Assembly (NCBI GenBank): GCA_902517275.1
Contig: CABYBQ010000011.1
Span: 1-37,996 of the forward strand
From: an uncultured SAR116 cluster alpha proteobacterium
GTDB lineage: Bacteria > Pseudomonadota > Alphaproteobacteria > Puniceispirillales > Marisalimonadaceae
Direction of reading: 5' to 3'
DNA: 37,996 nt
Within the stretch, counting starts at the first letter, position 1. Every line of letters begins with the position of its first letter. The notes below the pieces were generated by a model. The model did no database searches and was not told the origin of the DNA. It was given only the letters and a program-made list of their open reading frames with translations. Of this stretch, positions 17,569 to 25,275 are shown piece by piece. The position numbers and the translations under genes were made by a program.

Positions 17569-19413
17569 ATGAGTAATAAATTATCTGCTGAAGAAAAAAT
17601 AAAATTAATTCGAAATATAGCAATAGTTGCCCATGTTGATCATGGCAAAACTACTTTAGTTGATACTTTATTGCAGCAATCTGGGACATTTGCAGCTCAT
17701 ACTGAAACAATTGAGAGAGTAATGGATTCTAATGATCTTGAGAAAGAACGTGGAATAACAATCTTATCTAAGAACACCGGCTTAAGATGGAAAGAATACC
17801 GAATTAACATTGTCGACACTCCAGGTCATGCGGATTTCGGTGGAGAAGTTGAACGAGTTCTTTCTATGGTGGATTCTGTGTTATTGCTAGTTGATGCAGT
17901 CGATGGCCCCATGCCACAAACTGGATTTGTAACTAAAAAAGCTCTTCAGGCAGGACTTCGACCTATCGTAGTTATAAACAAAGTTGACAGAGACGGCGCT
18001 AGACCTGATTGGGTTCTTGATCAAACATTTGACCTTTTTGACAGGTTGGGAGCTGACGAACATCAACTAGATTTCCCTGTAGTTTACGCTTCTGCAATTC
18101 AAGGCTGGGCTACTAATGATTTGTCTAATAAAAAAAATAATATGGATACTATATTTGAAACTATCATAAAAAATGTTGCCTATCCCAAGGTTGATCCTAA
18201 TGGAGATCTTCAAATACAGGTATCTGCATTAAGTTATTCAAGTTATGTTGGGTTGATAGGTACAGGCAGAATAAGAAGAGGAAACCTAAAAAAAGGACAA
18301 CAGGTATCGGTTGGAAGCGTCAATGGTGAAATTCGTCAAGCCAAGGTACTACAAATTATGAATTTCCATGGCCTTGAAAAGCAAGAAGTTGATGAGGCCA
18401 ATGCTGGTGATATTGTAGCAATAAGTGGTTTAGGTGAATTAAAAATATCAGATACTATATGTGAATTTGGAAAATTTGTAGGTATAGAAAAACTTTCAGT
18501 TGATGAACCTACTTTAAGTATGATCATACAAGTTAATGATAGCCCTTTTGCAGGACAAGAAGGTAAATTAGTTACAAGCAGATCTATTAGAGACCGTTTA
18601 CATCAAGAATTAAAAACAAATGTTGCCCTCAGGGTTGAAGACACAGATAATCCAGATAAATTCAGAATCTCTGGTCGGGGTGAATTACATCTGTCTATTT
18701 TAATTGAAAATATGAGAAGAGAAGGATTCGAAATGGGCGTATCCTCTCCAGAAGTAATTACAAAAAAAATTGATAGCGAGAAAAAAGAACCATATGAAAA
18801 CGTTACCATAGATGTTGAAGAAATTCATCAGGGTAAAGTAATGGAAAAAATGGGAGAAAGGAAAGCTCAATTATCAGACATGGTTCCTGATGGTAAAGGA
18901 AGGGTTCGTTTAGATTATAATATGACAAGTAGAGGCTTAATAGGTTTCAGGTCAGAATTTTTAACTTTAACTTCCGGTACTGGGTTATTATATCATACTT
19001 TTGATAAATATGGACCAATAGTTCAAGGTCTCCATACAGGAAGAAGAAATGGTGCTCTCATTTCTATTGGTCAAGGTAAAGCTCTACCATATGCATTATT
19101 TAACCTTCAAGAAAGAGGTAAAATGATTATTGAAAATGGTATTGAGGTTTATGAGGGTATGATCGTAGGAATACATAGTAGAAATAACGACTTAGTTGTA
19201 AACCCTCTAAAAGGTAAACAACTTACGAATGTCAGAGCATCAGGAAATGACGAAGCAGTTACTCTAACCACTCCTATACAAGTTACACTTGAATTTGCAT
19301 TAGAATTTATTAATGATGATGAGTTGGTCGAAGTGACACCTAAAAGTCTAAGGATTAGAAAGAAATTTTTGAAGGAGCACGAGAGAAAAAAAGCAGCTAG
19401 AGCGGCTTCTTAA
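17569..19413 (+). CDS. typA: Ribosome-associated translational GTPase TypA/BipA
   Basis: A 614-residue translational GTPase related to EF-G and LepA, acting on the ribosome in 50S assembly and stress adaptation. G1 is [17 protein letters not shown] (about residues 18-34), G2/switch lies in [14 protein letters not shown]3 is [15 protein letters not shown] and G4 is [10 protein letters not shown]. Domain II and the BipA-specific C-terminal region follow, including the [17 protein letters not shown] block and [12 protein letters not shown]. Length and N terminus are normal. The stop overlaps the stop of the convergent mocA-like gene by three bases. Identification is firm. Confidence 0.97.
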   Translation: MSNKLSAEEKIKLIRNIAIVAHVDHGKTTLVDTLLQQSGTFAAHTETIERVMDSNDLEKERGITILSKNTGLRWKEYRINIVDTPGHADFGGEVERVLSMVDSVLLLVDAVDGPMPQTGFVTKKALQAGLRPIVVINKVDRDGARPDWVLDQTFDLFDRLGADEHQLDFPVVYASAIQGWATNDLSNKKNNMDTIFETIIKNVAYPKVDPNGDLQIQVSALSYSSYVGLIGTGRIRRGNLKKGQQVSVGSVNGEIRQAKVLQIMNFHGLEKQEVDEANAGDIVAISGLGELKISDTICEFGKFVGIEKLSVDEPTLSMIIQVNDSPFAGQEGKLVTSRSIRDRLHQELKTNVALRVEDTDNPDKFRISGRGELHLSILIENMRREGFEMGVSSPEVITKKIDSEKKEPYENVTIDVEEIHQGKVMEKMGERKAQLSDMVPDGKGRVRLDYNMTSRGLIGFRSEFLTLTSGTGLLYHTFDKYGPIVQGLHTGRRNGALISIGQGKALPYALFNLQERGKMIIENGIEVYEGMIVGIHSRNNDLVVNPLKGKQLTNVRASGNDEAVTLTTPIQVTLEFALEFINDDELVEVTPKSLRIRKKFLKEHERKKAARAAS

Positions 19414-20021
19414 ACCTTTACTATTACATTGGCTTTTACTAATTCTTTAGGTGTATCTATATCAAAAACTGTGCCAATGTCACAATCTACTTTCACTATG
19501 TCAACTTCTTTGATTTGAGATCTAGCTCCAAAGTCTTCTTTGAGATTTTTTAATGTGGCAAAATAACTTTTAGGCAGTATAACTGGATTTCCAATTGTAT
19601 ATTTATATTTTGGTAAAACTACTTTTTTACAGTTATGCGCTATAAATTCGTTTTCTAATTTCATTAAGTCCTCTGCTGATATAAGAGGCATATCTGCAGG
19701 TATTATCATAACACCTTCAGCAGTGGACTCTAAATGCTGAATACCTAATGATATGGATGTCCCAATACCATTCTTATACTTTTCATTATTAACTATACTT
19801 ATATCAATATTATCAATTAAATCCCTAATTTTTTTAGAATCATGTCCTAATATTACTAATAATTCACAAGGATCAAAAACTTTTAACAAAGTGTGTATTA
19901 TATGTTCTATTAAATGTTTACCTTTAAAATTTTCTGTGAGTTTGTTTTTATTTCCATAACGTTTGCTACAACCTGCTGCCAATAATATTTTTTTTATAAA
20001 TATATTATTGTATTTTTTCAT
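19410..20021 (-). CDS. MocA/MobA-like nucleotidyltransferase (molybdenum cofactor cytidylyltransferase family)
   Basis: A 203-residue NTP transferase. The nucleotide-binding signature KILLAAGCSKRYGNKNKL is at residues 11-28, and the metal-site Asp is in VMIIPADMPLIS near residue 118. A C-terminal GTVFDIDTPKEL block closes the fold as in MocA. MocA makes the cytosine dinucleotide form of molybdopterin used by xanthine-oxidase-family enzymes, including CO dehydrogenase. MobA (GMP form) is a less likely alternative because the partner gene is xdhC-like and the window holds a CO dehydrogenase cluster. The start lies inside the end of the xdhC-like gene (17-base overlap), so the two are co-transcribed and translationally coupled. 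Confidence 0.85.
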   Translation of the reverse strand: MKKYNNIFIKKILLAAGCSKRYGNKNKLTENFKGKHLIEHIIHTLLKVFDPCELLVILGHDSKKIRDLIDNIDISIVNNEKYKNGIGTSISLGIQHLESTAEGVMIIPADMPLISAEDLMKLENEFIAHNCKKVVLPKYKYTIGNPVILPKSYFATLKNLKEDFGARSQIKEVDIVKVDCDIGTVFDIDTPKELVKANVIVKV

Positions 20022-20964
20022 TTTTAGACCGTCTAAAATTTATTATTTCAGCTATTATAGAGATAGCTATTTCTGCTGGAGTTTTAGCTTTTATATTAAG
20101 GCCAATAGGCCCATGAATTTTTAATAAATCACTTTGACAAAATCCAATATCAATTAATCTCTCGCATCTTTTATTATGAGTTTTTTTACTACCTAAAGAT
20201 CCAATGTAACCAACATTTTTTTTAAGAGCATAAATTAATGCAGGATCATCAATTTTAGGATCATGGGTTAAAGTAACTAAATGTGTGGCCTTATCAAGAA
20301 TAAAATTTGATAAAGCAGTATCTGGCCATTCATTTATAATTTTACAATTAGGAAATCTATCTTTTGTTGCGAAATGTTCTCTAGGGTCAATTAATATTAT
20401 TTCAAAATCAGCTGTTTTAGCCAATGAAATAAGAGCTTGAGCAATATGGACAGCGCCAACAATAAATAATCTTGGTTTAGGATCTATGACATGAATAAAT
20501 TCTTCTTTAATTTTATCATAGGAACTTATCTGATTGATTATAGAGTTATCTATATGTCTTGAACCTGTTAAACAATCTATTATAAGTTTTGTTGGTTCTC
20601 TATTTTTTATATTTTCAACTATGGAATAAACTATTTCATCTTCAAGATTAAGAGGCTGTATGAGAATTTTTAACTCACCTCCACAAGCTAGACCAACTTC
20701 CCAAGCCATATCATTTGAAATTCCATAATCTTTAATTCTTAATTTACCATCATTTATTGAATTTATACCTTCATTTATTACAGCACCTTCTATGCATCCA
20801 CCTGAAACTGATCCTATTATTTCGCCGTTACTGTCAATTGCCATTTGTCCACCTATAGGTCTAGGAGCGCTTCCCCATGTTGAAATTACTGTAGCAAGAG
20901 CAACTTTCCTTTTTTCTTTTAACCAAACACTCATAGGAGTTAATATGTCATCTATTTCAGTCAT
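20005..20964 (-). CDS. XdhC/CoxI-family molybdenum cofactor insertion protein
   Basis: XdhC-type proteins bind the molybdenum cofactor, support its sulfuration and deliver it to xanthine-dehydrogenase-family enzymes. The protein is about 319 residues. The N-terminal XdhC/CoxI domain shows VALATVISTWGSAPRPIGGQMAID and SVSGGCIEGAVINEG (early residues), with ACGGELKILIQPL closing it. The C-terminal Rossmann domain has RLFIVGAVHIAQALISLA and the family's THDPKIDDPAL block. An in-frame GTG at 20973 is possible, but ATG 20964 has GAAGAG at correct distance and is preferred. Paired with the mocA-like gene, it probably serves the CO dehydrogenase encoded 11 kb away, which has its own CoxF; another molybdenum hydroxylase elsewhere is equally possible. 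Confidence 0.9.
   Translation of the reverse strand: MTEIDDILTPMSVWLKEKRKVALATVISTWGSAPRPIGGQMAIDSNGEIIGSVSGGCIEGAVINEGINSINDGKLRIKDYGISNDMAWEVGLACGGELKILIQPLNLEDEIVYSIVENIKNREPTKLIIDCLTGSRHIDNSIINQISSYDKIKEEFIHVIDPKPRLFIVGAVHIAQALISLAKTADFEIILIDPREHFATKDRFPNCKIINEWPDTALSNFILDKATHLVTLTHDPKIDDPALIYALKKNVGYIGSLGSKKTHNKRCERLIDIGFCQSDLLKIHGPIGLNIKAKTPAEIAISIIAEIINFRRSKNEKIQ
20022..20038 (-). other. Palindrome abutting the mocA-like start codon
   Basis: On the coding strand TTTTAGA-CGG-TCTAAAA is a perfect 7-bp stem ending right at the ATG of the mocA-like gene. It is also the last codons of the xdhC-like gene. In mRNA it would occlude the ribosome site unless unfolded by ribosomes finishing the upstream gene. 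Confidence 0.45.
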
Positions 20965-21068
20965 TTTTGACACTCTTCAAAATATAATTTTATAAAGAAC
21001 TAATTTATGTTATATATTTAAAAGATGATATTAATAATTTAAATTGATTTAATCAAAGGAATTTATTT

Positions 21069-21659
21069 ATGATTGAGGATAAAATATCAAGAAGCACATG
21101 GATTGAGAGCCTTATTTTAAAAGAAAAAAGTATAGAAAAATTCTCTATTGTTACAACTTTGTTTACAATTTTAACTTGTAGTTTTTTGTTAATTTTATCT
21201 GCAAAAACTAAAGTGGATCTGTATCCAGTTCCAATGACCTTACAGCCTTTAGCCGTTTTAATGATTGCAATGTTATGCGGTAGAAATATTGCTGTGGCTT
21301 CAGTAAGCCTTTATCTATTTCAGGGAATTATTGGGTTGCCAGTTTTTGCCTATGGTGGCGGATTAATGTATTTAATGGGACCTACTGGAGGTTTTTTATT
21401 TGGCTTTTTAATAGCTTCTATAATTGTAGGTGAACTTGCAGATAGAGGATGGGGACAATCTTTAATTAAATCTATAATTGCAATGTTAGTAGGTATGTTT
21501 GTGATTTATTTTTTTGGAATAGTACAATTAAGTGCCATAAAAGGTTTTGATTTTGCCATAATAAATGGACTCAAGCCATTTATTATTGGTGATTTATATA
21601 AGCTTTTACTCGCGGCATTATTGTTGCCACAGATTTGGAAGTTAGTAAAAAAAAGCTAG
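21069..21659 (+). CDS. bioY: Biotin transporter BioY (ECF substrate-binding component)
   Basis: A 196-residue membrane protein with about six helices. The BioY signatures are DLYPVPMTLQPLAVLMIAMLCGR (about residues 52-74) and the glycine-rich FQGIIGLPVFAYGGGLMYLMGPTGGFLFGF (about 85-115) that lines the biotin site. It has AAGGA about eight bases upstream of ATG. No ATPase or EcfT gene (BioM/BioN) is adjacent, so it either works alone, as some alphaproteobacterial BioY proteins are reported to do, or shares an energising module. Imported biotin would serve carboxylases such as the one truncated at the window's left edge. It is divergent from the xdhC-like gene with a 104-base spacer. Confidence 0.93.
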   Translation: MIEDKISRSTWIESLILKEKSIEKFSIVTTLFTILTCSFLLILSAKTKVDLYPVPMTLQPLAVLMIAMLCGRNIAVASVSLYLFQGIIGLPVFAYGGGLMYLMGPTGGFLFGFLIASIIVGELADRGWGQSLIKSIIAMLVGMFVIYFFGIVQLSAIKGFDFAIINGLKPFIIGDLYKLLLAALLLPQIWKLVKKS

Positions 21660-21707
21660 TATATTAATTAAGCAATTATTAAAATAAAATAATTTTGTAT
21701 AAAAACA

Positions 21708-21983
21708 TCAAGCGTCGTTTGAAGCTTCATTCTGAGCATCTTTGGTTGTTAATCCTATGCTTTCATTATCTAAAGCATCTTCAAAAGCTAAAACATCTAT
21801 ATTTTCAATATTATCAAGTTGGTTTGCAAAAAAATCTTCTGGAGCAGTATCACTTGGATGATCTATTTTAATCGCTATTATTGCAGCTATTGTAGATGTT
21901 ACTTCGTCTTGCTTTTTATCTTTATATTTTTTAAAAGAAATTATGTTTGATGCTGAATTATTAATATCAGACGTTTGCTTCAT
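21708..21983 (-). CDS. Hypothetical 91-residue acidic protein
   Basis: I do not recognise this protein. A GGAG site eight bases before ATG supports translation. The N-terminal third is basic and polar (SFKKYKDKKQDE), followed by a short hydrophobic run (STIAAIIAIKI) and a strongly acidic C-terminal half (PEDFFANQLDNIENIDVLAFEDALDNES). No signal peptide, Cys or membrane helix is evident, so it is likely cytoplasmic. It lies 61 bases behind the Ig-like repeat protein gene on the same strand and could be its operon partner. Confidence 0.6.
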   Translation of the reverse strand: MKQTSDINNSASNIISFKKYKDKKQDEVTSTIAAIIAIKIDHPSDTAPEDFFANQLDNIENIDVLAFEDALDNESIGLTTKDAQNEASNDA

Positions 21984-22044
21984 TAACTACGCTCCGTTAA
22001 GAATTTTATTAAGATTATAACAGTGAGATTTAGTAATTAAAATA

Positions 22045-23217
22045 TTATTGTCCTACTCTTCTAATTACAATTCTACCAGATGGTTTGTTATTGACGTTTT
22101 CAACTGTTCTAGTTGCTTGACTATATAGATTGGTTTCAATGCCGAAGTTGTCTACAACAGCAACTCTTGCTCTAACTTGGGAACCAACTAAAGATTGACC
22201 TAGAGATAAAACTGGACCACTTAAACTATTTACACCTAGCCAGTTTCTTCCATCTTTTGAAGTTTCCCAACTAATAGAAATGGATGCAATACCATCTTCG
22301 TCAGACAAGGAATTAGACAAGGCTCGGAGAGTAACTCCTTCTTTTGGCTCACCAATAATAGTAACTTCGCCTTGGACTGGATCATCTAAATTGTCAATTG
22401 TTTCTGAAGGACTTGTATAAAGTACTTCTCTTGTACCATGAGAATCAATATATGAAACAACTGCTCTATATGAATAACCAACTTGACTTTGGGTTAATCT
22501 GAGCACTTCATTTTGACCTGTTGGATAAGCTTCCCATGAAGATTTCGAAGATGATCTTTGCCATGTAATATCAAATCCACCAATACCATCTTCATCTGCT
22601 ATACTTGAAGTGTCGACTACTAAAGCACTATCTTCGACAGAGGACCCAATAAGACGAGCAGAACCTGTTGGTTTATCATTAACATTTCTAACTGGAGTAG
22701 AGGGAGGACTAGTAAGTGGTTCTAAATTTCCTTGACCATCAACATATGATATAACAACTCGTAATCTACTACCAACATGAATTTCTCTTGGAGTAAATGA
22801 TTGATTGGTTGCTCCGCTTATATTTGTCCATTTCTTGTTATCAGCAGAAATTTGCCACTGGACGCTAACTGAACCCATGCCGTCTGAGTCTGTAACAGAT
22901 GATAAATCAATTATTAGGGGAACATCTTCGATAGCTGCAAAACCTGCTGTTTCAACTTCTTCATCTTCCGAAGAGTTATTATTATCTTTTATCTGGGTAT
23001 TTGAAATTTTTTTTGTATCTTTAGCGGAGAGTTTCTTTTGATCTTTTAAATAAGTTTTTTTGTGATCGTGTTGTGTAATATTACTCTTTTTTTTATCAAT
23101 TTTACTATCTTTAATCGATGGATCACCACCAGCTAAAACCATTTTGGTATCAAGCGCTGTTACACTTGCTATTAAACATAATGTCAAAAGCAAGAGATTT
23201 TCTTTTAAAAAACGCAT
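22045..23217 (-). CDS. Secreted protein with three Ig-like/cadherin-like repeats
   Basis: A 390-residue exported protein of unknown function. Residues 1-29 form a signal peptide (basic MRFLKEN, then a leucine-rich core). Residues 36-90 are a Lys/Asp/Ser-rich, low-complexity linker. Three tandem repeats of about 97 residues follow, at roughly 95-190, 191-290 and 291-386. Each has D-x-D-G-[IM]-x-S/G-x-x-[IV]-x-W-[QE] near its start, a central W, then V-G-x-x-[LVY]-R-[AV]-x-[VI]-x-Y/V-[VI]-D and a closing [ND]-[VL]-[ND]-[DN]-x-[PV]-x-G. This is the all-beta repeat pattern common in large bacterial surface adhesins, here in a short protein. It ends just after starting a fourth G-x-x-x-I strand. 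No anchor, sortase motif or glycine-rich calcium repeats are visible. Confidence 0.85.
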   Translation of the reverse strand: MRFLKENLLLLTLCLIASVTALDTKMVLAGGDPSIKDSKIDKKKSNITQHDHKKTYLKDQKKLSAKDTKKISNTQIKDNNNSSEDEEVETAGFAAIEDVPLIIDLSSVTDSDGMGSVSVQWQISADNKKWTNISGATNQSFTPREIHVGSRLRVVISYVDGQGNLEPLTSPPSTPVRNVNDKPTGSARLIGSSVEDSALVVDTSSIADEDGIGGFDITWQRSSSKSSWEAYPTGQNEVLRLTQSQVGYSYRAVVSYIDSHGTREVLYTSPSETIDNLDDPVQGEVTIIGEPKEGVTLRALSNSLSDEDGIASISISWETSKDGRNWLGVNSLSGPVLSLGQSLVGSQVRARVAVVDNFGIETNLYSQATRTVENVNNKPSGRIVIRRVGQ

Positions 23218-23227
23218 TTACACCTCC
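23215..23227 (-). promoter_or_regulatory. Strong Shine-Dalgarno of the Ig-like repeat protein
   Basis: GGAGG (complement of 23223-23227) lies five bases before the ATG at 23217. It is among the strongest ribosome sites in the window and suggests good expression. Confidence 0.65.
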
Positions 23228-23356
23228 ACTAACTTAATAACTAGCACCTAATATATAACACACAACTAAAAAAGATACAGTTTTTTTAAATTAAAAGTCT
23301 ATTTTGAGAAGTTTGCTGGTTATTTAAAATTGAAAAATTAAAATAAAAATTAGCAT

Positions 23357-23644
23357 TTATTTTATTTTTAATAAAATTTCTTTGAGTACTATTTCCTGCT
23401 TAGTTAATATTGACTTTAATGTAAATAATTCTTTCTTTATTACTGTTAAGTCATCCTTAGTTTCAACTTTGTGCTCACTATTCACTATATTTGTTAAAGT
23501 ATAAGTGTCATTAGAATTTATCTTAATTTCTTTGTCTGTGTTAATATCAGAGTTTTCATCTTTTGTATTTGAAGTAACAAAATTAGTTATTTCTAAAATC
23601 TCAGACTTTATCGCACTTAACTTTTTTTCTTTACCTGTATTCAA
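23357..23644 (-). CDS. Hypothetical 95-residue protein with C-terminal coiled coil
   Basis: I do not recognise this protein. It starts at TTG 23644 (GAG six bases upstream); no ATG lies in this frame near the N terminus. The sequence is Lys/Glu/Asn-rich. A heptad-like helix is plausible over the last 35 residues (DLTVIKKELFTLKSILTKQE and on to the end), and another over residues 5-25. No signal peptide or Cys. It is on the same strand as the Ig-like repeat gene, 139 bases upstream of it, and divergent from psd. The weak start lowers certainty that it is translated as drawn. Confidence 0.5.
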   Translation of the reverse strand: MNTGKEKKLSAIKSEILEITNFVTSNTKDENSDINTDKEIKINSNDTYTLTNIVNSEHKVETKDDLTVIKKELFTLKSILTKQEIVLKEILLKIK

Positions 23645-23655
23645 TTTTTACTCAA

Positions 23656-23684
23656 TTATTAATAATTCTGTTTTATTGTATAAT
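23656..23684 (+). promoter_or_regulatory. Candidate promoter for psd-pssA
   Basis: A perfect TATAAT at 23679-23684 with a weak TTATTA at 23656-23661 (17-base spacer), about 70 bases upstream of psd. A 14-bp palindrome lies between it and the gene. Confidence 0.4.
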
Positions 23685-23723
23685 AGCATTTTATATCATA
23701 GATGCTATATATAAGTTAAATTA

Positions 23724-23737
23724 TTACTTATAAGTAA
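23724..23737. promoter_or_regulatory. 14-bp perfect palindrome upstream of psd
   Basis: TTACTTATAAGTAA is fully two-fold symmetric and sits in the expected 5' leader of psd, about 40 bases downstream of the candidate -10. It could be an operator or merely AT-rich symmetry. Confidence 0.4.
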
Positions 23738-23754
23738 CCTTTACAGGAAAAAAA

Positions 23755-24480
23755 ATGAATATTATCGATTCAATTAAAGCCTCAATTTTTACTCCAATTC
23801 ATCCTGCAGGTATCCCGTTTATAGCAATTTTTTTTATATTGACAGTGATTATAGGTTGGTTGTGGGCCCCACTTTACTTTGCTGGTATAATTTTGACAGT
23901 CTGGTGTATATATTTTTTTAGGAATCCCTCGAGAGTTACCCCAGTTTTGTCAGGGTCAAATAAGAATAATCTTATTATTTCACCAGCAGATGGTAAAGTT
24001 ATAGAAATTTCTAAAATAAATCCAAGTGAAGAAATTGGTTTACCTGAAGGTAATTGGACTAGGGTCTGTGTTTTTATGAATGTTTTTGATGTTCATGTAA
24101 ATAGATCACCAATGCTAGGTCAAATTACATATAAAAATTATATTCCAGGCTCTTTTTTTAATGCCAGTTTAGACAAAGCTTCTTCTGAAAATGAGAGACT
24201 TGTCCTAGGAATGGATACAGAAAATGGAAAAAAAATAGCTTTTGTCCAAATTGCTGGGTTAGTGGCAAGAAGAATTATTTGCGATGTTGACATAGGTTCG
24301 TCTTTAAAGGCAGGAGAAATATTCGGTCTTATCAGATTTGGAAGTAGAGTTGATATTTATTTTCCATCCGATGTTGCAGTAATGGTATTACAAGGACAAA
24401 AAATGATTGCAGGTGAAACTATTATTGGAGATTTTACTAAATCTAGTAAACCAGTTAAGGAAAATCTAGATGAAAAATAA
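23755..24480 (+). CDS. psd: Phosphatidylserine decarboxylase proenzyme
   Basis: Converts phosphatidylserine to phosphatidylethanolamine at the inner membrane. The 241-residue length fits the short bacterial/archaeal class rather than the longer E. coli type. Two N-terminal hydrophobic segments (about residues 20-60) anchor it. ISPADGKVIEI, FMNVFDVHVNRSP and the self-cleavage site IRFGSRVDIYFP are all present; cleavage between Gly196 and Ser197 would give the pyruvoyl cofactor. The 3' end overlaps pssA by 11 bases, so the two steps of PE synthesis are translated together. Ribosome site CAGGA is seven to eight bases before ATG. Confidence 0.95.
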   Translation: MNIIDSIKASIFTPIHPAGIPFIAIFFILTVIIGWLWAPLYFAGIILTVWCIYFFRNPSRVTPVLSGSNKNNLIISPADGKVIEISKINPSEEIGLPEGNWTRVCVFMNVFDVHVNRSPMLGQITYKNYIPGSFFNASLDKASSENERLVLGMDTENGKKIAFVQIAGLVARRIICDVDIGSSLKAGEIFGLIRFGSRVDIYFPSDVAVMVLQGQKMIAGETIIGDFTKSSKPVKENLDEK

Positions 24481-25261
24481 GGGTATTAAATTTGCCAAAA
24501 AAGCTTTTCAATCTAGACCTAGGCGTTTTTCAGTAGTTTGGATGCTTCCGAACTTTCTTACGATATGTGCTTTAATCTTTGGTTTGCAAGCAATGTATCA
24601 AGCTCTTTTTAATAATTGGGATAATGTGATTATAATGATAATTATTGCTTCAGTTTTTGACATGTTGGATGGAAGGGTTGCTCGATTATTAAAATCTACT
24701 AGTGAATTTGGTATGCATCTTGATTCTTTATCAGATTTTGTAGTTTTTGGGGCCGTTCCTGCATTTGCTGTATATCTCTGGATGGACAAACCACAGGGTA
24801 ATTTATTTTGGATAATAATAGTTCTGTATGTGATTTGTTCTGCACTTAGACTTGCAAGATTTAATTCAGAATTATCTGAAAGACCTAGCTATGCTAAAAA
24901 TTATTTTAATGGAGTTCCTACTCCAGCAGCGGCATTTTTAATGCTATTTCCGGTTGCCATAGATGGATATTTAGAAGCACAAGATTTAAAATCTTTTGAA
25001 AATATTGGAATTTGGATCGGCTTCATTTCAATAGCTATGGTAAGTAACTTGCCCACTTTTTCTGGCAAGGTATTTCAAATTCCAAAATCATTTGTCATAC
25101 CTTTGCTCATAATTTTAGCCCTTCTTAGTAATGCAATTATTAGTAATCCTATAAAAGGATTTATAATATTGGTTTTAGTTTATATTTTTAGCTTGCCTTT
25201 TGCATCTCTGTTTTATTGGCGTTTGAAGAAGAAAGCAGAATCTTTAAACCTCAAAAGTTAG
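24470..25261 (+). CDS. pssA: CDP-diacylglycerol-serine O-phosphatidyltransferase
   Basis: Integral-membrane CDP-alcohol phosphatidyltransferase that makes phosphatidylserine from CDP-diacylglycerol and serine. The catalytic signature D-G-x2-A-R-x8-G-x3-D-x3-D is complete in DGRVARLLKSTSEFGMHLDSLSD (about residues 67-89). About seven to eight membrane segments follow. The downstream RLARFN and YFNGVPTPAAAF blocks are typical of the Gram-positive/alphaproteobacterial class II enzyme. It overlaps psd and supplies its substrate. The 263-residue length is normal. Confidence 0.95.
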   Translation: MKNKGIKFAKKAFQSRPRRFSVVWMLPNFLTICALIFGLQAMYQALFNNWDNVIIMIIIASVFDMLDGRVARLLKSTSEFGMHLDSLSDFVVFGAVPAFAVYLWMDKPQGNLFWIIIVLYVICSALRLARFNSELSERPSYAKNYFNGVPTPAAAFLMLFPVAIDGYLEAQDLKSFENIGIWIGFISIAMVSNLPTFSGKVFQIPKSFVIPLLIILALLSNAIISNPIKGFIILVLVYIFSLPFASLFYWRLKKKAESLNLKS

Positions 25262-25275
25262 ATATATAATCTATT

